From contig RAYF01000010.1 of the NCBI GenBank assembly GCA_003611745.1, positions 55,264 through 119,263 of the forward strand: DNA of 64,000 bases, given 5' to 3'. This document shows positions 26,581 to 34,828 of the stretch, piece after piece. The first letter of the stretch is position 1; each line of letters opens with the position of its first letter. This DNA comes from a bacterium D16-36 (lineage in GTDB: Bacteria; Bacillota; Clostridia; Lachnospirales; Lachnospiraceae). The translations under genes and the position numbers were made by a program. The notes beneath the pieces are model-generated. The model was not told the DNA's origin. It was given only the letters and a program-made list of their open reading frames with translations, and did no database searches.

Positions 26581-26648
26581 ACTAATCATGCCTCACCAGC
26601 CTGTTCATTCATACTCATTTTCATAACTTCTCCATAGTCTCCTTTGTA

Positions 26649-27287
26649 TTACTTGCCTTCCACTTTATCACCCATTCCGCCTTCAACAATACCTTCGCTC
26701 TTCAGGACGCTAAAAACCGTTCCAAAAAAACATTTGCAATCAAAAATAAAACTTATATTTCTGACATACTCTCCATCCAATTTTGCCTTATCCTTAATTC
26801 CAAGTGCATCTCTCCCATTAATCTGCGCCCAACCAGTTAACCCCGGCATAACATCATTTGCCCCATATATCTCCCTTTCCTGCAGCAGATCATGCTGATT
26901 CCACAAAGCTGGACGCGGACCAATAATGGACAGATTATGTCGTATTGCAATATTCCATATCTGAGGCAGTTCATCAAGACTTGTCCTGCGCAAAAAACGC
27001 CCCACTCTGGTTATGTACTGTTCAGAATCCTTAAGCATATGCGTTGGCATATCATGCGGCGCATTCTTTTTCATGCTCCTGAATTTTAAAAGATCGAAAT
27101 AAGTGTATTCACCATTCCGTTTTCTTCCAATCCTCCTCTGCCTAAAAAAAACCGGACCGGAATCATCAATTACAATAGCAGCTGCAATAATCAGATACAG
27201 CCATGAAAGACAAATCAGACCAACTATTCCCAAAACACGATCCAATATCCCCTTAATATACTTTGTATAGAAAGTCTCTCTAATCAT
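26649..27287 (-). CDS. Undecaprenyl-phosphate sugar-1-phosphate transferase (initiating enzyme)
   Basis: The 212-residue protein is the short, monotopic type of the WcaJ/PglC/EpsL family. It has one N-terminal hydrophobic helix (about 16-37) and then the catalytic signature DDSGPVFFRQRRIGRKRNG, LLKFRSMKK, TRVGRFLRRTSLDELPQIWN and LSIIGPRPAL. It moves a sugar phosphate from UDP-sugar to undecaprenyl phosphate at the inner leaflet and so starts every repeat unit. The product of the adjacent dehydratase (27300-28463) may feed the donor sugar, as in bacillosamine-type pathways. Confidence 0.94.
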   Translation of the reverse strand: MIRETFYTKYIKGILDRVLGIVGLICLSWLYLIIAAAIVIDDSGPVFFRQRRIGRKRNGEYTYFDLLKFRSMKKNAPHDMPTHMLKDSEQYITRVGRFLRRTSLDELPQIWNIAIRHNLSIIGPRPALWNQHDLLQEREIYGANDVMPGLTGWAQINGRDALGIKDKAKLDGEYVRNISFIFDCKCFFGTVFSVLKSEGIVEGGMGDKVEGK

Positions 27288-27299
27288 AATATTTTTCCT

Positions 27300-28463
27300 T
27301 CACCTCCGATACCGGTAACTCGGCAGAATCTCCGCCACAAGCTCCCTGATATCCTCCCTGTTTTCATAACATGCCTGCATCAGCTTCTGCATCTGCCGCA
27401 GGAACACATCTGTATCAAACGATATCGGGCAGCCGATATATATGAGGTGGTTTGGGGTCATCCTAAGCCCCTCCTCCGACATAAGCTTCTCTTCATAGAG
27501 TTTTTCCCCGGGGCGCAGCCCTGTATATTCTATTTTGATATCTATGTCTGGCTCGAAGCCTGAAAGGCGGATTAAGTTTCTCGCAAGCGTATCAATCTTC
27601 ACTGGGGAACCCATATCCAGCACAAAAATCTCCCCGCCTTTTGCATAGGTTCCCGCCTGCAGGACGAGGGAGACGGCCTCCTGCACTGTCATAAAATATC
27701 TTGTAATTTCAGGGTGCGTCACCGTTACCGGCCCGCCCTTCTCAATCTGCTTCTGAAACTTTAGGAGCACGGATCCATTGCTGCCAAGCACATTTCCAAA
27801 GCGGACTGCCACAAACTCTGTATGGATCCCCTCAGGCAAAACAGAAAGCTTGCTGTCCCTGCCGGCATCCATATGTGTATGTAGCTCGGCGATTGTTCTT
27901 TCCCTTCCCTCCCTGATTACCCTGTCAAACGACTGAACCACCATCTCACACAGCCGCTTGCCTGCACCCATAATATTGGTCGGGTTAACCGCCTTATCGG
28001 TGGAAATCAGCACAAACCTTGCACACCCATTCATCATGGCGGCATATGCTGTCTTATAAGTGCCTATCACATTATTTTTAATAGACTCACAGGGGCTGTC
28101 TTCCATCAGCGGCACATGTTTGTGTGCCGCAGCATGGTATACGACATCCGGCCTGTATGCCTCAAATACCTGATAAATCCTCCGGCTGTCGGCCACAGAG
28201 CCAATCAATACCGTCAGGTCCAGTTCCGGATAGTCAGCCCTAAGCTCCTGCTCAATCTCATACGCATTATTTTCATACAGATCAAAAATAATAAGCTGCC
28301 TGATCTGATGTCTGGCAAGCTGCCTGCAAAGCTCGCTTCCTATCGAGCCGCCCCCTCCAGTTACAAGAGCCGTCTTGCCGTTCAGGCTCTCAAAGATTTT
28401 TTCCATATCTACCCTGACCGGCATCCGTTCCAGCAGCAATTTCTCAACAGTACCTCCATCCAC
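27300..28463 (-). CDS. Nucleotide-sugar 4,6-dehydratase/epimerase, soluble CapD/FlaA1 type
   Basis: The 387-residue protein has the NAD(P) site ALVTGGGGSIGSELCRQLAR (about residues 32-51), AAHKHVPLMEDSP, and the active-site segment STDKAVNPTNIMGAGKRLCE. There Met replaces the usual Tyr, as is normal in this branch. RYFMTVQEAVSLVLQA and GLRPGEKLYEE follow. It lacks the N-terminal membrane domain of long CapD proteins. It makes a 4-keto-6-deoxy UDP-HexNAc precursor in the cytoplasm. It starts 6 nt after the kinase gene. Confidence 0.92.
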   Translation of the reverse strand: MDGGTVEKLLLERMPVRVDMEKIFESLNGKTALVTGGGGSIGSELCRQLARHQIRQLIIFDLYENNAYEIEQELRADYPELDLTVLIGSVADSRRIYQVFEAYRPDVVYHAAAHKHVPLMEDSPCESIKNNVIGTYKTAYAAMMNGCARFVLISTDKAVNPTNIMGAGKRLCEMVVQSFDRVIREGRERTIAELHTHMDAGRDSKLSVLPEGIHTEFVAVRFGNVLGSNGSVLLKFQKQIEKGGPVTVTHPEITRYFMTVQEAVSLVLQAGTYAKGGEIFVLDMGSPVKIDTLARNLIRLSGFEPDIDIKIEYTGLRPGEKLYEEKLMSEEGLRMTPNHLIYIGCPISFDTDVFLRQMQKLMQACYENREDIRELVAEILPSYRYRR

Positions 28464-28469
28464 GTGTTG

Positions 28470-29177
28470 TCATCCTTTCACATGCCCATAATTCCCATAG
28501 TATTTCCCATAATACCCACCATATTTTCCATAGCCGTATTTCCCGCCGTCCATGGCAACCTTATTCAGCACAGCTCCCAGTATCCTGACGTCACTGCGCT
28601 CCAGCTGTTTCTTGATCCGCTCCACAAAGCGGTAGCTTATGGCGTCCGCCTCAATCACAAGCACGGCACCGTCTACCGCCCCCGCCACAATCGCACTGTC
28701 AATGACTGAGCCAAGCGGCGGCGTATCAACCAATGTATAATCATACTCTTTCCTGCACTTCTCCACCAAAATGCCGAAATACTCACTTTCCAATAATTCT
28801 GCGGGATTGGGCACATATGGCCCGGAAAAAATAATATCCATATTTTCAATATCCGTCTGCATGCGTATCTCCTCAAACGGCTTCTGGCCGACAAGATAAT
28901 GTGCAAGCCCCGCTTTCACGCCACCCGCTTTGTAACGGCCAATCAGGACGGATTTGCGCAGGTCGGCATCAATGAGGATAACCCTTTTTCCGCTTTCCGC
29001 CAAAGAAACAGCAAGGTTAAAGCATACGCTCGACTTCCCTTCATTTGGGGTACAGCTTGTGAAACTGACTGTTTTTACCTCCGCACCACAGAACTGGAGG
29101 TTCGTGCGCAGGGATTTGTAGCTTTCGCTCACTCTGTAATCCAACTTCTTCCGCTTCTCAAATGTTACCCTCCCCAA
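28470..29177 (-). CDS. CpsD/CapB family protein tyrosine kinase
   Basis: This BY-kinase of 235 residues has the Walker A segment TPNEGKSSVCFNLAVSLAES near 43-62, Walker A-prime ILIDADLRKS near 70-79 and Walker B LVDTPPLGSV. Its C-terminal tail is an unusually dense Tyr/Gly cluster (nine Tyr within about 22 residues). That tail is the autophosphorylation site which controls polymer length together with the transmembrane adaptor encoded just upstream (29242-29994). The CpsB-type phosphatase at 30006-30734 should remove the phosphates. All three form the regulatory head of the operon. Confidence 0.95.
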   Translation of the reverse strand: MGRVTFEKRKKLDYRVSESYKSLRTNLQFCGAEVKTVSFTSCTPNEGKSSVCFNLAVSLAESGKRVILIDADLRKSVLIGRYKAGGVKAGLAHYLVGQKPFEEIRMQTDIENMDIIFSGPYVPNPAELLESEYFGILVEKCRKEYDYTLVDTPPLGSVIDSAIVAGAVDGAVLVIEADAISYRFVERIKKQLERSDVRILGAVLNKVAMDGGKYGYGKYGGYYGKYYGNYGHVKG

Positions 29178-29241
29178 GATTACGCACCGCCTTTCCGTTT
29201 CTCCTGCTGTCTTCTAAATGCCACCGTTCCTTTTCTGCTCC

Positions 29242-29994
29242 CTAACTGGCATCTCTGCCAAAATGCATCCTGCCCCTGCGTTTCCTCCTGTCAATCATCA
29301 TCTGCCGCTCTGCCCCCTCCTCGACCGGGATAATGCCTAATGTATTTAACCCCAGATATTTCTCAATATCCTCCTCTGTGCTGATTAAATCATTCAGAAG
29401 ATAAGAGGCAACTGCCACTGCCACGCCCAGAAAGGCTCCAAGTAAAGCCCCAAACATAATGTTTTTCTTGGCATCAGGGCTGCTCGGCCTGTTTTCGAGA
29501 TGGCCGCTCTCCACAATTGCAGGCTCACCGATATTCATAATAGATGCAATCCTCTGTCTGGAAACATCTGCAACCTCATCCACAATCTCTTTTGCCATAT
29601 AGGGATCATCAGCAGTTACAGTAATCGTAAGAATACGGGTATCTGACTCATTATTCAGGGCAATCATATCCAGCAGCTCCTCGTACTCCAAATGAATTCC
29701 CAGATTATTTATCACCCTCTCAATCACCGGCCTGCTCTGCACCAGCACAATATAATCCTGTGTCAGCTGGCTCCCCATCTGCAGATCCGTCAGAGAAGTA
29801 ATACCGGAGTTCTGGCCGACAATATAAAGCTTTGAGGAAGACTGATATTTTGGTGCAATCAAGACAAGCGTCCCAAACCCAAAGAGCGCTGCAGCAATGA
29901 CAGCAGCCATCACAATGCCTGCCGCCTTTTGCCTGAGTACAAACAGCAGCTCAAGAAGGTCAATTTCCATCCCATCATTTTGTTCCTGCTCCAT
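29242..29994 (-). CDS. Wzz/YveK-type chain-length determinant and kinase adaptor
   Basis: The 250-residue membrane protein has two membrane helices (about 27-50 and 175-196) enclosing an extracellular loop with the Wzz pattern APKYQSSSKLYIVGQNSGIT, DLQMGSQLTQDYIVLVQSRP and the Pro-rich exit ENRPSSPDAKKNIMFGALLG. Its short cytoplasmic tail activates the separate tyrosine kinase in Firmicutes. GGAG is 7 nt before the ATG, and the gene starts 11 nt after the phosphatase gene. Confidence 0.93.
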   Translation of the reverse strand: MEQEQNDGMEIDLLELLFVLRQKAAGIVMAAVIAAALFGFGTLVLIAPKYQSSSKLYIVGQNSGITSLTDLQMGSQLTQDYIVLVQSRPVIERVINNLGIHLEYEELLDMIALNNESDTRILTITVTADDPYMAKEIVDEVADVSRQRIASIMNIGEPAIVESGHLENRPSSPDAKKNIMFGALLGAFLGVAVAVASYLLNDLISTEEDIEKYLGLNTLGIIPVEEGAERQMMIDRRKRRGRMHFGRDAS

Positions 29995-30005
29995 CAGCTA
30001 ACTCC

Positions 30006-30734
30006 TTATATATATTTATCCGCAAGCATATCCGCCGGATTTCTCTCTAAAATAGCTTTTCCAATTTCGCTGTCCGCAAAATCCTCCCACAGATACCCAA
30101 ACATGCTTTTCATCAGCGGTGCCCGGCTGTCTTTCCGATGGCAGTCACTTCCCAGAAAATGAATATACCCTTCCTCCAAAAGCTTCCTGTGGTACATAGC
30201 ATCACGCCTTGGCACGCCATCTGCCAGACTGGATGTATTCATCTGGAAAAATGCACCAAGCTGCGTCAGTTCCCTGATATTCCGGAACTTTTTGCGCAGG
30301 GCGTCATACCGCTCCATATGCGCTACAATCGGTATGTAACCACCTGTCAGATAGCTGCGCAAGGAGGCATAGATTTTGGAATAACTGTCCCTCGGATAAA
30401 ATTCCACCAGAATATAGCGCGTCCCCGCTAACGTCAGCGCCCTGCCTTCCTCTAAATCCTCCAATATGCCCGCGCTGTCAAGAAGTTCATTCCCCAGCGA
30501 GAACGCCATATTCGGCACCGTCCTTCTGGCCTCTTTCTTTACCTCCTCCAGCAGCCGGCACAACTCCCCCGCCGGTACATTTTCCTTTCCCGATTCAAAA
30601 TGCGGCGTCGCAATGATATGGCGGATTCCCTCATTGTATGCAAGGAAAATCATTTCCCGTGTCTCCTCCATATCACGTGCGCCGTCATCTATTCCCGGAA
30701 GGATATGGGTATGTATGTCATAATATCCTATCAT
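30006..30734 (-). CDS. CpsB/YwqE-type metal-dependent protein tyrosine phosphatase
   Basis: The 242-residue PHP-family enzyme starts with the metal-binding motif YDIHTHILPGIDDGARDMEE, followed by IIATPHFESG, GNELLDSA, PIVAHMERY and FLGSDCHR; all the expected His, Asp and Glu ligands are present. It dephosphorylates the CpsD kinase tail. It is the first gene of the exopolysaccharide operon, and its ribosome site AGGAG directly abuts hairpin element E3, so that element forms part of the operon leader or lies at its promoter. Confidence 0.95.
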   Translation of the reverse strand: MIGYYDIHTHILPGIDDGARDMEETREMIFLAYNEGIRHIIATPHFESGKENVPAGELCRLLEEVKKEARRTVPNMAFSLGNELLDSAGILEDLEEGRALTLAGTRYILVEFYPRDSYSKIYASLRSYLTGGYIPIVAHMERYDALRKKFRNIRELTQLGAFFQMNTSSLADGVPRRDAMYHRKLLEEGYIHFLGSDCHRKDSRAPLMKSMFGYLWEDFADSEIGKAILERNPADMLADKYI

Positions 30735-30752
30735 TGTCAGCTATTTCTCTCC

Positions 30753-30962
30753 TAAGGAACTGTTAATAAATTAAATGAACAAGTTACGAAGAATTTTTTT
30801 TCGAATGCAAAGAAAAAAACGTAGTTCTACGCTCCGCTTCGGTCCTTGCTAAACAAGCGCCACTGGCGCTTAGCAACGTAGCGGGCTACGGCGAGGCTTT
30901 TTGATGCAGCAGTCGAAAAAACAGGCAAGTAAATTGTTCAATTTAATTATTAACAGTTCCTA
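30753..30962. repeat. Palindromic intergenic element E3 (TAGCGGGCTA apex)
   Basis: The 210-bp element has AAGGAACTGTTAATAAATTA on the left and its near-complement ending TTAACAGTTCCTA on the right, with CGTAGCGGGCTACG at 30877-30890. The left arm carries an extra small hairpin, GCGCCACTGGCGC. The right end supplies the TAG stop of the membrane protein gene, and the left end adjoins the ribosome site of the first polysaccharide gene. Confidence 0.75.
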
Positions 30963-32564
30963 AGCGCAAACCTTGCGCAAATAGTGCCGCCATATTATCA
31001 GGCAGACAGCACACACTATGCCGATACAGCCAAAATAAAAAACCACCTGAATACTCTGGCTGATATAATTTTTAAGAAATACCTGATAATACACAGGCTT
31101 TACCTGAATCTTCCATCCATCTGCCATGTACCTCATTGCGGCTGCAGCAGCCAGAATCACGGCGGAAGCCGGAAAAAGCCCTGCTGCCCCGATACCCGCC
31201 GCCTTATAGAAGTTCCTGTACATGCGGCCGGTTAGCAAATAAAGCAGGATGCATGCGGCAACCCCAGAAAAAACAGCCAAATAAAACATTCCCCTGCAGG
31301 AATCCCTGCAGGCCCTGATTCCCGTGCCAATCTCAAACTTCGAAATATTTTTATAATCCTCTTCTATCAGCCGAATTAACAAAGCATCCTTTTTTTTATC
31401 AAGCCGCCCGGACAATACTTTATGCACTTTATCCACAGACAGCTTAGCATTCTTCTTTCCGGATAGCACATCATCCGTATACTGCTTCTCATCAATATAA
31501 ATATTGGAGAGGGCAAATGCCTCCTCGCTGATGCCCGTATCATAACCGTTATCCTGCAGGCGCTTTGCAGCCTGTTCCCTTGCCATCTGCGCAACACCGG
31601 AAAAATAGTCACTTTCCATCAACTGTCTTGCTGCCACGCCCTGATGGAAAACACCAAAGTACAGGCTGAAGCCCAGAAGCAGGAACAGCGACCAGCCAGC
31701 TATGCAGATGCCTGCCAGCACAGCTGGTACGCCCCCCCGCCTCTTCCTGCCATGGCGGCCTTTATTTGAAAAAATACAGTTGACAAGCAACAGGACAGCT
31801 AAGCCAGTTACGGCAAGCAGCACTGCATATAATATTTTCCCAAGGGAAAGAAACCGCTTCATGTACCGTTCCAAAGACGATTTCCCCCTCTTTGTCCCAA
31901 GTGTATATTTTTTACTGCCTTTGTCCACCGTCATCTGTCCTTTTACGGCGCTTTTCACATCACGGCTGTCAAAATCCATTGCCGCAGAGGTACCACCCTC
32001 CACATCCCATACATCTTCCGCTTTTTCAGGTGTCAGAGAGGGAACCGCCGTATTGGCAGGTTCTGATTTTTCTTCCGTCGTCTGTTCTTTTCCCTTATTT
32101 TCCTTCGCAGAAGTTTTACCATCTTCAGGAACTTCCCCATCATCAGACGGCTCACCAAGAATCCGCTTCAGGAATGCCTTATTCTGCCGCCGTTCGCTCT
32201 TAGAATGCTCCGGCTCAGATGTCGGGGCAGGAGTCGTTGTCTGTGTATCCTCTTTGTCTGCTGGAGGCTCCAGTTCCCTGCAGTAGCCGCCTTCTACCAG
32301 CTCCGCATGGCTATTGCCAAACTGGCTGATGCAGTCATTCACAAGGCCATCCGTCAAATCTGTTCCCTCCTGTGAGAGCCTCGCCCTTGCAGATGCAATG
32401 CTGCCGTCGGTTACAGCATATGTCTTGCCATTATAGGAAAACGGCTGCGAAACCGTGTCCAAAAGCCTCTGCTCCGCACTGTTTATCCCGGCAGCCGAAG
32501 CAGCCACTGATACAAAAAGGCTTACCGCAGCTCCCAGAAAAAGCCTGCAGATGATGCGCCTCAT
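30960..32564 (-). CDS. Multi-pass membrane protein with signal peptide, unknown function
   Basis: The 534-residue protein has a signal peptide (cleavage near ASAA-G at about 25) and an extracellular N-terminal domain of about 75 residues. A long acidic, Thr/Pro-rich linker (about 98-230) follows. Two membrane helices come next (about 243-265 and 280-303), then a second soluble domain (about 310-420), and three more helices to the end. No family is recognised. The start overlaps the stop of the BIG2 gene by 4 nt (ATGA), so the two are co-translated and may form one surface assembly. The stop codon is provided by element E3. Confidence 0.7.
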   Translation of the reverse strand: MRRIICRLFLGAAVSLFVSVAASAAGINSAEQRLLDTVSQPFSYNGKTYAVTDGSIASARARLSQEGTDLTDGLVNDCISQFGNSHAELVEGGYCRELEPPADKEDTQTTTPAPTSEPEHSKSERRQNKAFLKRILGEPSDDGEVPEDGKTSAKENKGKEQTTEEKSEPANTAVPSLTPEKAEDVWDVEGGTSAAMDFDSRDVKSAVKGQMTVDKGSKKYTLGTKRGKSSLERYMKRFLSLGKILYAVLLAVTGLAVLLLVNCIFSNKGRHGRKRRGGVPAVLAGICIAGWSLFLLLGFSLYFGVFHQGVAARQLMESDYFSGVAQMAREQAAKRLQDNGYDTGISEEAFALSNIYIDEKQYTDDVLSGKKNAKLSVDKVHKVLSGRLDKKKDALLIRLIEEDYKNISKFEIGTGIRACRDSCRGMFYLAVFSGVAACILLYLLTGRMYRNFYKAAGIGAAGLFPASAVILAAAAAMRYMADGWKIQVKPVYYQVFLKNYISQSIQVVFYFGCIGIVCAVCLIIWRHYLRKVCA

Positions 32565-34033
32565 TTTTTATAAACCCTTTTATAAATTTCCATTTCCTCA
32601 GGAAGGCCTATGATTTTAGGTGACCCACTGCTGAAATCAACACTCTTATCGCCTTTCCCTGAAGAAATAATCCGTCTCGGCACATCTATCACCGCATCAT
32701 CACCAAGCATCCACAGGATAGATGGTGCGTCATCAGACCATTCTACACCCGTGAGAAGATACTTATCTCCTGAAACCATAGCTTTTGCAGATGAAATTAT
32801 GCCATCCTTCCCTGTGACAAGGAACATGCCATTGTCCGCTTTCCTAACCTTATAGCTGCCCTGCGTCAGCTCATTCCCATCCTCCATCGCTATCTCCGCC
32901 TCCAGAGTGCCGTCCACGTTCCGAAGCACCACTTTGCAGCCGTTCACAGTAGCAGACAGAGGTTCATCCCCCGGTTTAAGTAATTCTTCATACTTTTCCC
33001 ATCTGCTTAAAATATCTATACCAGAATCAAGTTTCCCAAGCATATCGCTGCACTGTTTAATCATCTCTTTGTCAATAGAAATACTGCTTTCGCCGTCTGA
33101 AATCACAAAATCTTCATCCTCAGGAAGCAAATAACTTCCATCCTTCTCCGGCTCCACAGGCACTAACGTCTCCAAAGGTTCCGGCGTCGCGGTTGGTGCA
33201 GGTGTCGGCGATGCGGTCGGCTGTGGTGTATATGGCGGCTTGGCAGGGCCTACCCAGATAATCTGCTGTGTCGGTCCCGCATTCGGAGAGGCACTCGGCG
33301 TTGCGGACGGGGATGGATCTGGCGAATTTGTCGGATCCGCAGACGCATCCGGTAACGCAGACGGAGATGGATCCGGCTCTGCCGATGGGGAAACACTCGG
33401 ACTCGGTTTCACACTATTGGATATCACCTTTACCACAACAACTGCAGTTACACCGCTTCCATCTTTTGCAGATACTGTAATTGCAGTAGTCCCCGGATTG
33501 ACGCCTCTTACAGTCCCTGCCTTTGACACTGACGCAATCCTTTTATTTTCTGATTTGAATGACACGGCTTTGTTCCTTGCATTTGCAGGCGAAACATTTA
33601 CGTTGATAAACGCAGACGTCCCCCGTTTAATCGTAATTTCTTTTGGGGATACCGTAATCTTCTTTACCTTTACAGCCCTTTTGACCGTCACCTTGCAGAC
33701 AGCCTTGCAGCGCCCCACGCGCGCTGTAATCGTTGCCTTTCCCGGGCTTTTTGCCCTTACCACGCCTTTTGAAGATACCGATGCAATTTTCTTTGCGCTG
33801 GAACTCCAATTCACATACGCCCTTGCCGCAGCAGCAGGTTTTATTTTTGCTTTCAGCTTCACGGTTGCCTTTTTCTTCCCTGCGCCCAGATAAAGCGTTG
33901 CCTTGCCCTTATTGAGCGTTACTTTTTTCACCAACGCAGAAAGTGCGGACGATGACTGCCCTCCACCCAGCCCCGACACGCAAAGGGAAACAGCAAGGAC
34001 TGCTGCTACTGTCTTTTTTCGTAATTTCACCAT
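32561..34033 (-). CDS. Secreted BIG2 (bacterial Ig-like) domain protein
   Basis: The 490-residue protein has a signal peptide, then about three Ig-like domains of the BIG2 type to about residue 205 (repeated patterns such as IASVSSKGVVRAKSPGKATI and IASVSKAGTVRGVNPGTTAI). A Pro/Ser/Thr linker of about 80 residues follows, then a C-terminal domain of unknown type (about 290-490). There is no LPXTG anchor. BIG2 domains serve as surface spacers or adhesins. GGAGGAAG precedes the ATG. It is the first gene of a two-gene operon with the membrane protein. Confidence 0.85.
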   Translation of the reverse strand: MVKLRKKTVAAVLAVSLCVSGLGGGQSSSALSALVKKVTLNKGKATLYLGAGKKKATVKLKAKIKPAAAARAYVNWSSSAKKIASVSSKGVVRAKSPGKATITARVGRCKAVCKVTVKRAVKVKKITVSPKEITIKRGTSAFINVNVSPANARNKAVSFKSENKRIASVSKAGTVRGVNPGTTAITVSAKDGSGVTAVVVVKVISNSVKPSPSVSPSAEPDPSPSALPDASADPTNSPDPSPSATPSASPNAGPTQQIIWVGPAKPPYTPQPTASPTPAPTATPEPLETLVPVEPEKDGSYLLPEDEDFVISDGESSISIDKEMIKQCSDMLGKLDSGIDILSRWEKYEELLKPGDEPLSATVNGCKVVLRNVDGTLEAEIAMEDGNELTQGSYKVRKADNGMFLVTGKDGIISSAKAMVSGDKYLLTGVEWSDDAPSILWMLGDDAVIDVPRRIISSGKGDKSVDFSSGSPKIIGLPEEMEIYKRVYKK

Positions 34034-34236
34034 ATCTCTCTTCCTCCTATTCTACACAAGCGGATTCTGTATAATCCCCCTGCACCTGTTTGGAAACTGC
34101 AAAACACCCTACAGCCTTGACTTGAAATGCCATCCACTGCCCAAAAAAGCTTGTTTAAGACAATGCAAAAATGGTATAATAAAAAAATATGACATATTAT
34201 GCAGTAGCCTATAAGAAATTAGACAAACCTCTAACC

Positions 34237-34344
34237 TTTTATCTATTTTTCAATAAGCTGCTATATTGTCATATTAATAGTTGAAATACTTCAACTCTTT
34301 ACAAACACTATTATAAGTATATTAGCGTTTTATCTATTTGTCAA
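34237..34344. promoter_or_regulatory. Direct repeats in the divergent promoter region of the XRE gene
   Basis: TTTTATCTATTT(T/G)TCAA occurs at 34237-34253 and again at 34328-34344 (16 of 17 bases equal). The region lies between the BIG2 operon and the XRE regulator gene, the second copy being 36 bp before its start. They may be operator sites for the XRE protein. The rest of 34034-34379 shows no gene. Confidence 0.45.
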
Positions 34345-34379
34345 GATTTATTTTAGATTTTTCGCTAACAGGAGAATTT

Positions 34380-34715
34380 ATGCTGGAACGAATATTCAAT
34401 CTCATCGAAAGCTCTGGGTTTTCCGATGCCGCATTCTGCCGTGAACTTTCCTTAGGAAACGGCATCGTTGGAAAATGGCGGACTGGAAAGCAGAAGCCCT
34501 CCTTAGACGCTGTAATCAAAATAGCAGCTTACTTTCATGTAAGCATTGATTATTTGGTCAGCGGGACGGATTACCCTGACAATTCTCTCACCAAAGAAGA
34601 TAATGACTGGCTTCATTTGATTCACCAGCTTCCCGCAAAAAAACAAATCGAATTCCGCGGGGAACTGATAGGCTATTTAAAAGCCCTAAAAGATATGAAC
34701 TTCACACAACAATAA
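34380..34715 (+). CDS. XRE family helix-turn-helix regulator
   Basis: The 111-residue protein (start 34380, GGAG 5 nt upstream) has an N-terminal Cro/C1-type domain (FNLIESSGFSDAAFCREL, GNGIVGKWRTGKQKPSLDA, IKIAAYFHVSIDYLVSG) and a C-terminal helical part of about 40 residues. The direct repeats in front of it suggest autoregulation, and the divergent BIG2 operon is a possible target. The gene is closed by a near-perfect hairpin terminator. Confidence 0.9.
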   Translation: MLERIFNLIESSGFSDAAFCRELSLGNGIVGKWRTGKQKPSLDAVIKIAAYFHVSIDYLVSGTDYPDNSLTKEDNDWLHLIHQLPAKKQIEFRGELIGYLKALKDMNFTQQ

Positions 34716-34749
34716 ACGCTAAAGAACTTTAAGTTCTTTAGCGTTTATT
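34711..34749. terminator. 19-bp perfect palindromic terminator
   Basis: AATAAACGCTAAAGAACTT is followed after one base by its exact complement, overlapping the last codon and stop of the XRE gene. It ends both this gene and the convergent BIG2 gene. The inner sequence CTAAAGAAC/GTTCTTT recurs in the hairpin at 37560-37590. Confidence 0.75.
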
Positions 34750-34828
34750 AAAACCTTTATAATTGAATAAGATTTTACACCCTAATGTACGGTGCTATCC
34801 AATTGTTATTCTTTTATTATGTCTAATT

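Noticed and set aside
31702..32286. 194-codon plus-strand open frame
   Set aside because: It is antisense to the acidic linker of the membrane protein at 30960 and has no ribosome site.
33170..33420. Low-complexity repeated sequence
   Set aside because: It encodes the Pro/Ser/Thr linker of the BIG2 protein and is explained by it.
33240..33893. 217-codon plus-strand open frame
   Set aside because: It is antisense to the BIG2 gene and composed of the complement of its Pro/Ser and beta-repeat codons. It has no ribosome site and no family features.
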